Positions 1 to 8,591 of a stretch of DNA of 18,889 nt are shown in pieces. Numbering within the stretch: position 1 is the stretch's first letter; every line of letters begins with the position of its first letter. The position numbers and the translations under genes are program-made. The stretch is from JAHFOW01 sp964370795 (GTDB lineage: Bacteria; Planctomycetota; Brocadiia; Brocadiales; Brocadiaceae). Location: the NCBI GenBank assembly GCA_964370795.1, contig CAYJME010000045.1:1-18889 (forward strand). Direction: 5' to 3'. The notes beneath the pieces are model-generated. The model was not told where the DNA came from and did no database searches. It worked only from the letters and a program-made list of their open reading frames with translations.

Positions 1-1583
1 TGTGAAATTTTACCTTCATAATAAAGCATGGGCATATAGCGGGCATATTTGAATTTATTCGCTATCAATTCTATGGTCTTGTTGAATATTTCGTCCTCCG
101 TATTATTAAGTTCATAAAAAAGAGGGACTGGCTTTTCAACATCAGGGAATGTAAGGTTTTGTCTCTTTATGTCTTCACCAAAATATTTTTCAATTTCTTT
201 TCTGGTGCGGCGAACCATTAAATATTTGAGGACTTTTTCACGTATCTCTTGCGCATTTTCTTTTACCGTATTTATGTATTGAACATAATCTTTCTGCCGG
301 TCCAGTTTTTTCAACTTTTTATCCAGGCCACTAAAGAAGCCTTCCAGATCGGGAAGATTTGGGATAGCGCTTTTTCTGGCTTTTTGAAATAGTTTTAAAA
401 GGCTTAGAATGTCTTTTGGCGCATTATTATAAGGAGTAGCCGTTACAAGAATAACCCTTTTACCACGGCAGATTTCCGCCAATTTCTCATAGGTAACCGT
501 TGTTTCAGTTCTAAAACGGTGCGCTTCATCAATAATAATATTGGTGTATTTCTCTGTCCCTCTGTCTATAATGTCGTCCAATTTGCCGAGTGATTCAAAT
601 TCGGCTGGCACCCTGAAATCAGAAAACACATTGAGCCATGACCCGGGGTTTGATTTTTCGAGAAGCACCGGAGGGGCAATGACAAGCGTTCTGCCGTCAA
701 GCTGCCCCGCCAGCATTGCTGATATGTATGTCTTTCCTAACCCTACAACATCGGAGATAAAAACACCGCCATATTCCTGAAGTATTTTTCGTGCGTTTAA
801 AACTGCCTGCTCCTGATATTCCAGTTTTTTAAATTCCTGGGGAAGATATTTCAAAAACACTTCATCGGTTTGACTGAGTTCGTCTTTGAAATATTCATAT
901 AAAAATTTTAAATACAATTCATAAGGAGTAATAGTATTGTTTAGCCATGTTTTTATTTGAATCGTATCAATATATCGTTCCCCTACATCAACCGCATCCT
1001 TCCATAAGTCATTAAATTTTTCCAAAGCGAATTCATAATCAGCCCTGTTCTTTAATTCAACGTTATACTCAAAGTTATCAATGAGGCCTGCCTGAGTAAA
1101 GTTACTTGACCCTGTAATGACACGTCCTCTATCTCTATCACCTTCGACAAATGTCATGATGTAAAGTTTTGCATGAATGTTTTCGGTTGGATAAGCCCTG
1201 ATTTCTAATTTTCCATTTTTGAGCCATTCAATAAACTTCAGGACGCCTTCTTCAACTTCGGGCTTATCCTCTGACTCTTCAATTTCATTTGTGACAGAGC
1301 TTTCCAGGTGTTCCTTTACTTCTGCATGTGAATATTGACGGGTTGAATGCAGTTCATTTTTTGCCTTCTGAATGAATTCTATTGTCTTTTTATTCGTTTG
1401 TATACCAACCAAGATCCTGATTTTTTCTGTGTTTTCAAGGGATTTGTAAAGTGCGTAAAATCCGCTTGTATAGAAATAACCGACAAGGGCGTCGAAAAAT
1501 CTGGTATCTTGAATAAGTACCCTGAATCTTTCCTGAAGATTCTTGTTTTTTTCGTTTGTAATAAAAGTCAAGTCTGAGTTCAT
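1..1583 (-). CDS. PLD-like nuclease domain plus SNF2-family helicase, partial (C-terminus beyond left edge)
   Basis: The open frame runs 527 codons from the ATG at 1583 and leaves the window, so the C-terminal helicase lobe is not seen. Residues 1-200 look like a phospholipase D-like domain: an HAK triad (H137, K139) followed by GSSN (158-161) gives the HxK(x)nN signature. Residues 255-470 carry the first RecA lobe of a superfamily 2 ATPase: Walker A DVVGLGKT (278-285), DEAH box (352-355) and the TATPYNN motif III (381-387). By family knowledge such proteins are DNA translocases joined to a possible nuclease or DNA-binding domain, often found in defence or repair settings. The exact role is unknown. 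No clear ribosome binding site precedes this ATG, and an in-frame TTG lies about 27 nt upstream, so the start is moderately sure. It lies 128 nt after dprA in the same direction. Confidence 0.85.
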   Translation of the reverse strand, partial: MNSDLTFITNEKNKNLQERFRVLIQDTRFFDALVGYFYTSGFYALYKSLENTEKIRILVGIQTNKKTIEFIQKAKNELHSTRQYSHAEVKEHLESSVTNEIEESEDKPEVEEGVLKFIEWLKNGKLEIRAYPTENIHAKLYIMTFVEGDRDRGRVITGSSNFTQAGLIDNFEYNVELKNRADYEFALEKFNDLWKDAVDVGERYIDTIQIKTWLNNTITPYELYLKFLYEYFKDELSQTDEVFLKYLPQEFKKLEYQEQAVLNARKILQEYGGVFISDVVGLGKTYISAMLAGQLDGRTLVIAPPVLLEKSNPGSWLNVFSDFRVPAEFESLGKLDDIIDRGTEKYTNIIIDEAHRFRTETTVTYEKLAEICRGKRVILVTATPYNNAPKDILSLLKLFQKARKSAIPNLPDLEGFFSGLDKKLKKLDRQKDYVQYINTVKENAQEIREKVLKYLMVRRTRKEIEKYFGEDIKRQNLTFPDVEKPVPLFYELNNTEDEIFNKTIELIANKFKYARYMPMLYYEGKIS

Positions 1584-1711
1584 GGTTAATTCAATGCTGT
1601 TTGTTTTCAACGATAGAAAAACTTAAATCCACATCATAGGTCAAGATTTTCCGGTTCAATCTGCAATGTTTGTCTGTGCCACCAGGAAACTCATGTAAAT
1701 AAGACGAATAC
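1584..1711 (-). other. Intergenic gap between dprA and the helicase gene
   Basis: This 128-nt gap has no open frame worth calling. Reading the minus strand, TTGAAC (1654-1659) and TATGAT (1633-1638) are separated by 15 nt and could be a weak promoter for the helicase gene, but the spacing is short. No terminator hairpin was recognised after dprA. Confidence 0.25.
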
Positions 1712-2812
1712 CTATGCCTTAACAAACCTCTTCCCCGAAAGCTGTTTTACCAACTTCTTTATCTCAAGGATCATCAGGGTACTGGAGACCACTGAGGAGG
1801 GCAGGCCTGTTGTTTGTATGATTTCATCGATGTCCCGCGGACTGCTGGACAGGAGAGAAAATATTTTTTTTTCCTGTGAATTGAGCGATAAACTGCGCGG
1901 GTCGGTTGTCGTTTCTGTGTCACCGTCCGAGAAGATTTCTGCAAGAGGGCCTAATTCCTGAAAGATGTCGTTAATATCCTCCACGAGCTTTGCGCCTTCC
2001 TTGATAAGTTTGTGCGTACCCCGGCTATAAACACTGTCGATATTCCCCGGCATGGCAAAGACCTCTTTTCCCTGTTCGAGCGCCCACTGTGCGGTAATCA
2101 GCGAACCGCTGTTCAATGCCGATTCAACGACAAGGACTCCCAGAGATAAGCCGCTGATGAGCCGGTTTCTCGGCGGAAAATTACGAAAATCGGGCGGTGT
2201 GTTCATGGAAAACTCAGAAATAACAGCGCCGTGCCGGACAATCTGCTCCGCTAGTTCAAGATTTTCTCTGGGATAGATTGCTCCCAGACCGCTGCCAAGC
2301 ACTGCAATGGTACGGCCATTGGCACTGATGGCGCCGCGATGCGCGGCAGCGTCTATACCCCGTGCCATGCCGCTGACAATACAAAATCCTTTTTGCGCAA
2401 GTAAACGGCCAAAACGTTCTGCCTGTGAGAGCCCGTAGTGGGTGCACCGCCTCGCGCCCACAATGGCAAGGGCTACAATATCAGACGTAATCATATTTCC
2501 TTTGATATACAGGATAAGCGGGGGGCTATAAATGGTTTTGAGGTGTTTCGGGTACTGATCGCTTGTGTAAGGGATGATGCAAACGTTCTTTTCTTGCGCC
2601 AAATTAATTTCTGCCTCGACATCAACAGTCTTTGATTCTTCAGCAATAGCAACCGCAAGCTTTGCGCCTATACCCGGTACTTCTTCCAATGCTTTTTTAG
2701 AGGCGCTGAGGATCTCCTCTGAAGAGCCGAATTTTTCTAAAAGCGTTTGATAGGTTTTAATACCCACACCCTTCGTCATGCTCAGGCGAAGAAGCGCCTC
2801 AAGTTCTGTCAA
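1712..2812 (-). CDS. dprA: DNA processing protein DprA (Smf family)
   Basis: DprA binds incoming single-stranded DNA during natural transformation and loads RecA onto it; it is also widespread in bacteria not known to be competent. The 366-residue protein has the full family layout. Residues 1-60 form a helix-hairpin-helix/SAM-like region (TKGVGIKTY, VPGIGAK). A Rossmann-like DprA core covers about 75-290, with IVGARRCTHYG (117-127), SGMARGIDAAAH (147-158), VLGSGLGAIYP (171-181), FPPRNRLISGLS (212-223) and GSLITAQWALEQG (236-248). A winged-helix DML1-like tail covers about 305-366. The start is a TTG preceded by GAGAGG at a spacing of 7. It overlaps the end of the HD-GYP gene by 14 nt, which suggests translational coupling. 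The next ATG (Met12) would cut into the HhH domain and is less likely. Confidence 0.95.
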   Translation of the reverse strand: MTELEALLRLSMTKGVGIKTYQTLLEKFGSSEEILSASKKALEEVPGIGAKLAVAIAEESKTVDVEAEINLAQEKNVCIIPYTSDQYPKHLKTIYSPPLILYIKGNMITSDIVALAIVGARRCTHYGLSQAERFGRLLAQKGFCIVSGMARGIDAAAHRGAISANGRTIAVLGSGLGAIYPRENLELAEQIVRHGAVISEFSMNTPPDFRNFPPRNRLISGLSLGVLVVESALNSGSLITAQWALEQGKEVFAMPGNIDSVYSRGTHKLIKEGAKLVEDINDIFQELGPLAEIFSDGDTETTTDPRSLSLNSQEKKIFSLLSSSPRDIDEIIQTTGLPSSVVSSTLMILEIKKLVKQLSGKRFVKA

Positions 2813-3959
2813 TGGTTATCCTCTCATGATGATAATCAGGCCTTTCTATATCAGGAAAGGCCCGGAGATATACCTTTTTATCAATAAAAATATTAACAAT
2901 GTGCGGATCAATACTATTTTCCTTAACTTCATCTCTTAAAATATTTAATGCATCAGCGAGCGCCATTGCCTTCCGATAAGGTCTGTCGTGAGATACCAGT
3001 GCATCAAAGATGTCTGCAATGGCAAGGATACGGCCAAACACATTTAATTGTTCTGCCTTTAGACCAAAGGGATACCCTGCGCCAGAAAGCTTTTCATGAT
3101 GCATGGCAGCAACGGTGGGAATACTATTATATTCTTTGGAAAAATAGATTTCTTCGAGTATTTCTTTGGTAAAAAGGGCGTGCTTGTTCATCTCGCTTCT
3201 TTCTTCAGGGGTAAATCTCCCCGGTTTCAAGAGCACGGTATCTCTTATTCCAATCTTGCCGACATCGTGAAGAATCGCCGCGTAGTTGAGCATACGGAGT
3301 TCATTTATTGACAGACCGATTGCACGGCCAAGTTCAACGGCAAGTCTGGCCACACGTTCGGAATGTCCTGCCGTGATGGGGTCGCGCCGGTCAATTGCAG
3401 CGGCAAGCGCTTTAATCGCGCTCAGGAATGTCTTTTCTCTCTCCGCGTGCAAACGGGAGTTTTCAATGGCAATAGCGGCGTAGCCCGCATACGTGTTGAA
3501 AAGCCATTCATCATATTCAGTAAACAAGCCAGATTTTTTATTGAGCACCTGAAGTACGCCGATGATCTTGTCGTCTTGATTTTTCATTGGCGCACAGAGA
3601 ATTGTCACTGTCCGGTAACCTGTTTGTGTATCGGTTTCTTTGTTGAATAAAGGACTTTTATAGGCGTCTTCAACATTCACCGTTTTGTCGTGTTTGGCAA
3701 CATAACCGGCTATACCCGTGCCCAGAGGGAGGCGGATTTCTTTGATTTCAGATCGCTGTGCGATAAAACTGACCAGTTCGTTTCGTTCACGGTCAACAAG
3801 ATACAAGGTGCTTCTGTCGGCATGCATCGTCTTGGTAGCCTCTTCCATGATGAGACTTAGGAGGGAACCCAGATCTGTCTTCTCAATCATGGCGTGAGAG
3901 ATATCCAGAATCCTGGCCAGGCCTCTGCTCTTTTCGTGCCCTGCAAAACTCTTTGTCAT
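2799..3959 (-). CDS. GAF domain plus HD-GYP domain protein, probable c-di-GMP phosphodiesterase
   Basis: This 386-residue cytoplasmic protein has no membrane segment. Residues about 20-170 form a GAF sensor domain (RSTLYLVDRERNELVSF, LPLGTGIAGYVA, IIGVLQVLNKK). Residues about 180-365 form an HD-GYP domain with the metal-binding HD pair H231-D232 and K235, a second HHE motif at 287-289 and the GAGYP signature at 293-297. Known HD-GYP enzymes hydrolyse cyclic di-GMP, and here all signature residues are present. The GAF ligand cannot be told from sequence. AAGGA lies 9 nt before the ATG. The gene starts 13 nt after aroB and overlaps dprA, so it is probably co-transcribed with both. No output domain beyond the phosphodiesterase was seen, so it probably acts by lowering the second-messenger level. 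Confidence 0.92.
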   Translation of the reverse strand: MTKSFAGHEKSRGLARILDISHAMIEKTDLGSLLSLIMEEATKTMHADRSTLYLVDRERNELVSFIAQRSEIKEIRLPLGTGIAGYVAKHDKTVNVEDAYKSPLFNKETDTQTGYRTVTILCAPMKNQDDKIIGVLQVLNKKSGLFTEYDEWLFNTYAGYAAIAIENSRLHAEREKTFLSAIKALAAAIDRRDPITAGHSERVARLAVELGRAIGLSINELRMLNYAAILHDVGKIGIRDTVLLKPGRFTPEERSEMNKHALFTKEILEEIYFSKEYNSIPTVAAMHHEKLSGAGYPFGLKAEQLNVFGRILAIADIFDALVSHDRPYRKAMALADALNILRDEVKENSIDPHIVNIFIDKKVYLRAFPDIERPDYHHERITIDRT

Positions 3960-3972
3960 GGAAATTTTCCTT

Positions 3973-5070
3973 TTAAAACTTTATCTCTGCAACGGGGCTG
4001 TTAAGCACGCGATATAAAATTTCTTCTGTTACCTGATCTGAAATAACAACCTCCCCAATTTTCGTGGGAAGGATAAAACGGAGCTTGCCGGAAATGACCT
4101 TTTTGTCGGTATAGAGTATCTTTATAATGTCCCCGGGTTTTAATCCCGCGTAAAGTGGCAGTCCCAATCTTTTGACAAGGGAAAGTTGCCGTTCACATAC
4201 TGTATTATCGTTGGTTAATCCCATTTCTTGTGCAATACGTGATGCATAGAGCATTCCCATAGCAACCGCCTCGCCATGCCGGTACTTTTTGTAATCGGTA
4301 AGGGTCTCGATAGCATGACCAATGGTATGCCCATAATTCAGTATAGCGCGCAGGTGAGTCTCCTTTTCATCTTCTTCAACAACCCGCGCCTTGATCTGAC
4401 ATGAAGTAGCAATAATTTTAATGAGGGCGTGGTGGTTCAGCTGTAATATATCAGGGAGAGCGTTTTCTATGAATTCAAACAATTCTGCATCCCTGATAAC
4501 CCCGTATTTAATGACCTCCACAAGTCCAGCTACAAGTTCTAAAGCCGGGAGCGTTGAAAGGGTGTCGGTATCTATAAAGACGGCTTTAGGTTGATAAAAA
4601 CTCCCGATCATGTTTTTCCCTTTTGGATGGTTCACCGCTACCTTGCCTCCGATACTGCTGTCGACCTGTGCAAGGAGGGTGGTAGGTATCTGAATAAAAG
4701 GAATGCCCCGCATGAATGTTGCAGCCACAAAACCGCTGATGTCGCCTACAACACCCCCACCTAAGGCTACGATAAGGGAACTTCTATCAAGCTTATGGTC
4801 AAAACATGCATCATAAAGGGCGCTTGCCGTCTCCAGCGTCTTCTGGTCTTCGCCTGGTTTTAAAGTGACGATTCTCACGCCAAAACCGCGCCGTGAAAGA
4901 CCTTCCGTCACGACAGGGCCGTAGACCTTATCAATATTTGAGTCTGTAATCAGGAGGGTTTTGCACGGTTTCTTTTCAGTCGCCAGGATTTCACCAATCC
5001 TGCCGAGGAGGATTCTATCTATATGGATATTGTAGCTATTTTCAGACAGATTAACGCGTATTGTTTTCAT
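3973..5070 (-). CDS. aroB: 3-dehydroquinate synthase
   Basis: AroB converts DAHP to 3-dehydroquinate, the second step of the shikimate pathway, using NAD and a divalent metal in the cytoplasm. The 365-residue protein has the expected family length. Motifs include the NAD-binding GGGVVGD (104-110), the region IPTTLLAQVDSSIGGK (128-143), GKNMIGSFYQP (151-161), the metal ligand E185 in LVEVIKYG, H248 in NYGHTIGHAIE and H265 in RHGEAVAMGM. The ATG at 5070 was chosen over an in-frame ATG at 5097 because AAGGA sits about 7 nt before it, while nothing like a ribosome binding site precedes 5097. The gene appears to head the unit aroB, HD-GYP, dprA. All catalytic positions look intact. Confidence 0.95.
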   Translation of the reverse strand: MKTIRVNLSENSYNIHIDRILLGRIGEILATEKKPCKTLLITDSNIDKVYGPVVTEGLSRRGFGVRIVTLKPGEDQKTLETASALYDACFDHKLDRSSLIVALGGGVVGDISGFVAATFMRGIPFIQIPTTLLAQVDSSIGGKVAVNHPKGKNMIGSFYQPKAVFIDTDTLSTLPALELVAGLVEVIKYGVIRDAELFEFIENALPDILQLNHHALIKIIATSCQIKARVVEEDEKETHLRAILNYGHTIGHAIETLTDYKKYRHGEAVAMGMLYASRIAQEMGLTNDNTVCERQLSLVKRLGLPLYAGLKPGDIIKILYTDKKVISGKLRFILPTKIGEVVISDQVTEEILYRVLNSPVAEIKF

Positions 5071-5114
5071 GAATAATCCTTTTTTTCCACAATACAAAAT
5101 TGATCAAAGCTTTC

Positions 5115-5143
5115 ATTATAAACAGAGATTTTACAGATTTCAC
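5115..5143 (-). promoter_or_regulatory. Candidate promoter for the aroB unit
   Basis: On the minus strand a perfect TATAAT (5115-5120) stands 17 nt after GTGAAA (5138-5143, 4 of 6 to TTGACA). It lies about 45 nt before the aroB ATG at 5070 and downstream of the terminator of the preceding haem-protein operon, as expected for a new transcription unit. It is supported only by consensus match. Confidence 0.4.
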
Positions 5144-5261
5144 AGGAAATATTTCGATTTATAATGGTTATTTACTTCAAATTGGAAAAAGACTGCTTCG
5201 CCCTGCTTGCAAAGACAACGTGGACAAAATATTTCCCTCTTAGTATAACCCATTAAACGAA

Positions 5262-5296
5262 AAAACCCATGATGTTTTTAACCATCATGGGCTTTT
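5262..5296 (-). terminator. Rho-independent terminator after the octaheme gene
   Basis: The inverted repeat AAAACCCATGATG / CATCATGGGCTTTT has a 9-bp core plus an A/T-rich extension and a loop of about 8 nt. On the minus strand it is followed by a T run. It lies about 40 nt after the stop codon of the octaheme HAO-like gene. The flanking A and T tracts would let it work in both directions. Confidence 0.85.
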
Positions 5297-5337
5297 CGTT
5301 TGTTATGAATTCAGTTTGTCAGTAAAACTGAATAGTG

Positions 5338-6948
5338 TTACTTTACAGAAACCTTTTCGATACGTCCTTCCCTGCGGAGACGCGCTGCTTCTGACTGTAT
5401 CTTGGTCATCTCCATCATCATAGGCGCCTGACCCCACCACCAGGAAACATCCTGTTGCATGTGGGCAGTGCCTTTGTAACCCTGGAGTTTGTACCAGAAC
5501 CACAACCTGTTGTACATATTCTCAATATTCGACGGGTTATCCTGCTGTTGTATAAACATACCGTACACACCGAGAATAGGGCCTACTACCGGGAATTTCC
5601 CCTTCAATGTCTTGAATGCATTGTAAATAGGCTCTCCAAGGAATGCAGGGCTCAGTTGTTTCTCAATTCCATCGCTCAACGGATAGGGGTCCCTGTCGGC
5701 TGCGCCTGGATAGAGATAGCCGTCAGCAATCAAGTCCTCAACGATCTTCTGCGCCTCGTCTGCCAACTTATGTGCCTGGAACATGAACTGGTCCAATGAC
5801 TTCAAATAAGTATCGGCAAACCTGTCGCTGTGACACTTTGCGCAAACCTCAAGCCAGTATGACCTCTTGGCAATATTTTCTTCTGAATAGATATCGATCT
5901 TATCGCCAATAATCTTAATTCCGTATGGATAGTCTTTCAGGCCTGATTTGTATTCCAGATTCTTTGGTGGAATGGTACCCATACGCCAGATACCCTTCAT
6001 GACAGGGTTATGGATAAATCTGCCATGCTTCTCATACATGTGGCAAAACTGGCATGTTGGCGTACGATAATCCTTGCCTGGCCTTACCTCTGACAGCGGT
6101 CTGTTGAAATCATAATGCTCTTCCTCTTTATGATAGATCACACCGTGTTTTGACTCACCGTACGACTCTGAGTCCGGGTGATCAGGTCCCATGTGACAGG
6201 TAATGCAAGCCTCTGGCTGTCTGCCTTCTGCAGCGCTGAATTTATGCCTGGTATGACATACGTCACACTTCTCAGCGCCTGAATGGCACAAATCACAACC
6301 ATGCTGTCCGTATAAATAACCCCTGCGTGCAGCCTCTGCATACCAAGGAACAATGACGTTGGCCTCCCACGACTGGATGTGGTTGGGACGACCCATTTCC
6401 CTTTCCCTCAGGAAATCATCAAATTGCGGCCTATGGCATTCACCACAGACTTCACCTGTAGGCATACGAATCTGCTTCTTCTGGGTATCTGCATGGCAGT
6501 CAAAGCAATGAACTTCATTCAACACCCTGCCGGTGCGTTTTTCGATTTCAGCAGTCCTTGCTGAAAGGTATGGGGTGCTCTTTGGGCTTTTATGTCCGGA
6601 ACTCCTCCAGTCCCTTACAACGCCAGGCGTTGCTTCTTCGTGACAGGTTACGCACAAATCCCTTCTCTCTTTTTCAATAAAAATCGAGTGATCCAGATTC
6701 TTCATGGGTTCATAGTGCCTGTTCGGCTGCCAGTACATATCGAGCATCTGTGGTTTATAATAGTCCTTAAAAGGACCGGCGCCTTCGCTCAACCCAACGT
6801 TGTCTTTGAAAACGGCGCGATACCAGTCGGGTGTCCCTTCATACAAATCTGGTGGTGATTGCTTCTTCTGCGGTTGTTCAGCAGCCATTGCCACAGAAGT
6901 GAACACCATCATTGTGGTCAAACACAAACCTAATCCTAATTTTTTCAT
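5338..6948 (-). CDS. Octaheme cytochrome c, HAO-like, resembling the anammox nitrite-reducing HAO (kustc0458 type)
   Basis: An exported 536-residue octaheme protein. The signal peptide ends near AMAAEQ (19-24). There are eight CxxCH sites starting at C99, C148, C168, C218, C228, C248, C299 and C369, the HAO-family arrangement with a helical C-terminal part (374-536). HAO-family enzymes interconvert hydroxylamine, NO, nitrite and hydrazine in the periplasm or anammoxosome. A diheme cytochrome gene lies directly upstream, the same pairing as Kuenenia kustc0457/kustc0458, a complex reported to reduce nitrite to NO. The match is from memory. The C-terminal motif HMQQDVSWWWG (496-506) appears to have Val where I expect the cross-linking Tyr of true HAO. 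The ATG at 6948 was chosen over GTG at 6957 because GGAGG lies 8 nt before it and the signal peptide begins there. Confidence 0.9.
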   Translation of the reverse strand: MKKLGLGLCLTTMMVFTSVAMAAEQPQKKQSPPDLYEGTPDWYRAVFKDNVGLSEGAGPFKDYYKPQMLDMYWQPNRHYEPMKNLDHSIFIEKERRDLCVTCHEEATPGVVRDWRSSGHKSPKSTPYLSARTAEIEKRTGRVLNEVHCFDCHADTQKKQIRMPTGEVCGECHRPQFDDFLREREMGRPNHIQSWEANVIVPWYAEAARRGYLYGQHGCDLCHSGAEKCDVCHTRHKFSAAEGRQPEACITCHMGPDHPDSESYGESKHGVIYHKEEEHYDFNRPLSEVRPGKDYRTPTCQFCHMYEKHGRFIHNPVMKGIWRMGTIPPKNLEYKSGLKDYPYGIKIIGDKIDIYSEENIAKRSYWLEVCAKCHSDRFADTYLKSLDQFMFQAHKLADEAQKIVEDLIADGYLYPGAADRDPYPLSDGIEKQLSPAFLGEPIYNAFKTLKGKFPVVGPILGVYGMFIQQQDNPSNIENMYNRLWFWYKLQGYKGTAHMQQDVSWWWGQAPMMMEMTKIQSEAARLRREGRIEKVSVK

Positions 6949-6986
6949 TTCATTCACCTCCCTATGGTCAACTTATTAGATGGTAT

Positions 6987-7772
6987 TTATTTTTTCTCTT
7001 TATCTTCTGGTTTAACGAGTGACATTACATAATGGGTTAAGCACCACCGCTGTTCATCCGAAAGCTCCTTGGCAAAGGATGGCATCGGCGTGCCATTTAA
7101 TCCCGTGGTAAATCTGAGGTAAACGTCCCTGGATGAATTACCGCCCTTAAACTTGCCTGTTGTAAAGTCAAAGGGTTTTATCGGGAAACCAAAGTCATCT
7201 TCCTGTTCTCCTGCGCTCGGACCGTCTCCGCGGCCTTCAACGCCGTGGCACTTCCAGCACTCGAGTTTCTCTTCGTAAATCTTCTTTCCTTCTGCAATAG
7301 TCCTTTCCGTAGGCCTGACTTCCAATCCAACATCAACCGGCGCATCGGGCTTCCTGACTTCGAATGCCTCAGAGAAGCTCTTCAGCACAGGAATCACGGA
7401 TAAACGCTGTTCTTCTGTCAAAATATCCCAGGGGATCATGGTAGAATTTGGCACCCCGTAGGAAATCGTTCTGTAAATATCATCGTCTGTAGGAAGCGAC
7501 CCGCTGGGCGTTGTCCTGAATTTATATGCGCCCCGCGTAAAATCGCGTGGTTTTGGCAACATTGACCGTGCAAGAGGTCCGTCACCCTTTCCTTCCTCAC
7601 CATGACATGGACTGCAATATTTTTTATATGTATTCTTACCCAACTCTGTAACTTCAGTTGGTACATTCAGCGCCCTTGCAGTTGTTGGTGCAATACACAA
7701 CATCACCGCTGCACTTGCTACTGCTGTAGCACTCCACAAGCCAACTTTACCTAATAAAACCTTAGGTTTCAT
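6987..7772 (-). CDS. Exported diheme cytochrome c, partner of the downstream octaheme protein
   Basis: A 261-residue protein with an N-terminal signal peptide (hydrophobic 11-30, ending near TTARA) and two class I cytochrome c domains. The first haem site is C53-H57 (CSPCH) with probable distal Met112 (NSTMIPW). The second is C172-H176 (CWKCH) with probable Met230 (TPMPSF). Both domains share the GxGxGDGP segment after the haem motif, so the protein looks like an internal duplication. It is followed after 38 nt by the octaheme gene. In the Kuenenia kustc0457/0458 complex a diheme subunit of this kind forms a heteromer with the octaheme subunit, so an electron-transfer role is inferred. GGAGG lies 10 nt before the ATG. 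The C-terminus is Lys/Glu rich. Confidence 0.9.
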   Translation of the reverse strand: MKPKVLLGKVGLWSATAVASAAVMLCIAPTTARALNVPTEVTELGKNTYKKYCSPCHGEEGKGDGPLARSMLPKPRDFTRGAYKFRTTPSGSLPTDDDIYRTISYGVPNSTMIPWDILTEEQRLSVIPVLKSFSEAFEVRKPDAPVDVGLEVRPTERTIAEGKKIYEEKLECWKCHGVEGRGDGPSAGEQEDDFGFPIKPFDFTTGKFKGGNSSRDVYLRFTTGLNGTPMPSFAKELSDEQRWCLTHYVMSLVKPEDKEKK

Positions 7773-7838
7773 ATATGCTTATCCTCCTTTCCAAATGCTC
7801 TTATAAACCTAAACATTCTCAACGCTACTACGTCTACA

Positions 7839-8591
7839 TCACCAATTCTGGGCATAGTTAAATTCTATATTTGTTATTTCTTTCGGATGTACCGTTACCT
7901 CCTTTTCTAGATTTCCCAACTCTTCATGCCAAACCTGAAATTTATAGGTTCCTGGTGGGATATCACAAATCTCAAAATATCCATTCCTATCCGTCACATC
8001 AAAATATGGATTATCCAGAACGATAATCCACGCATACGACTTTTTGTGAATATCACAGGTCAGCTTAATGACCTCGGGATAATCAAATGTCCTCGATATC
8101 CTTTGTTTGTACGTTGTTCCGAGGTTAAATGGTTGATTTTTCGTTGAACGGGTGTGAACATTATGCAACTCCTCATCCCCATTGAGGAAGTCAACGGTAG
8201 TCCCTACAAGAATTGGAAGTATGCCGGGAATGAAAGTGTTTTTCTGCTGGTCTACAAGGGGGTGTATGAGCGGCACGGCCTTTTTTTTACCTTGTTTAAT
8301 GTTCGTAATCGAAACAACAGCATTTTTGAGACCGTTATTAATACTGCTCACGATAAGTTTTTCAGAGGTAGGTTTGGATGTATCGGGCACTTGCATATCA
8401 GCATATAAATTTAAACTCAATGCCGCCAACTCTCCGCCGTACTTAACATTTCCAATAACCGTACCACCCTCGGCAACTTCTATTTCGGTATATGTATCGC
8501 CCGCGTATATATCTTTCGAAGACTGGGCATCCCCGCATAAAAGTCCAACAATAACGCTCAGAATGAGTAATGGTTTTGTTAAATTCATCAT
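7839..8591 (-). CDS. Exported cupredoxin-like protein with carboxypeptidase-regulatory-like tail
   Basis: About 250 residues with a signal peptide (hydrophobic 8-20). The region at about 125-195 resembles the cupredoxin fold seen in methylamine-utilisation-type proteins: FLNGDEELHNVH (135-146) and LTCDIH (177-182), which offer the copper ligands H143 or H146, C179 and H182. The usual following Met is missing: the segment reads CDIHKKSYAW with Ser185 where relatives have Met. Residues about 198-245 (NGYFEICDIPPGTYKFQVWHEELG) match a carboxypeptidase-regulatory-like beta domain. The gene lies 66 nt before the diheme cytochrome and may supply or shuttle electrons to it, but this is inference. 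The start is uncertain: an in-frame ATG at 8645 exists, but the signal peptide begins at the ATG pair 8591/8588, where no good ribosome binding site is seen. Confidence 0.8.
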   Translation of the reverse strand: MMNLTKPLLILSVIVGLLCGDAQSSKDIYAGDTYTEIEVAEGGTVIGNVKYGGELAALSLNLYADMQVPDTSKPTSEKLIVSSINNGLKNAVVSITNIKQGKKKAVPLIHPLVDQQKNTFIPGILPILVGTTVDFLNGDEELHNVHTRSTKNQPFNLGTTYKQRISRTFDYPEVIKLTCDIHKKSYAWIIVLDNPYFDVTDRNGYFEICDIPPGTYKFQVWHEELGNLEKEVTVHPKEITNIEFNYAQNW

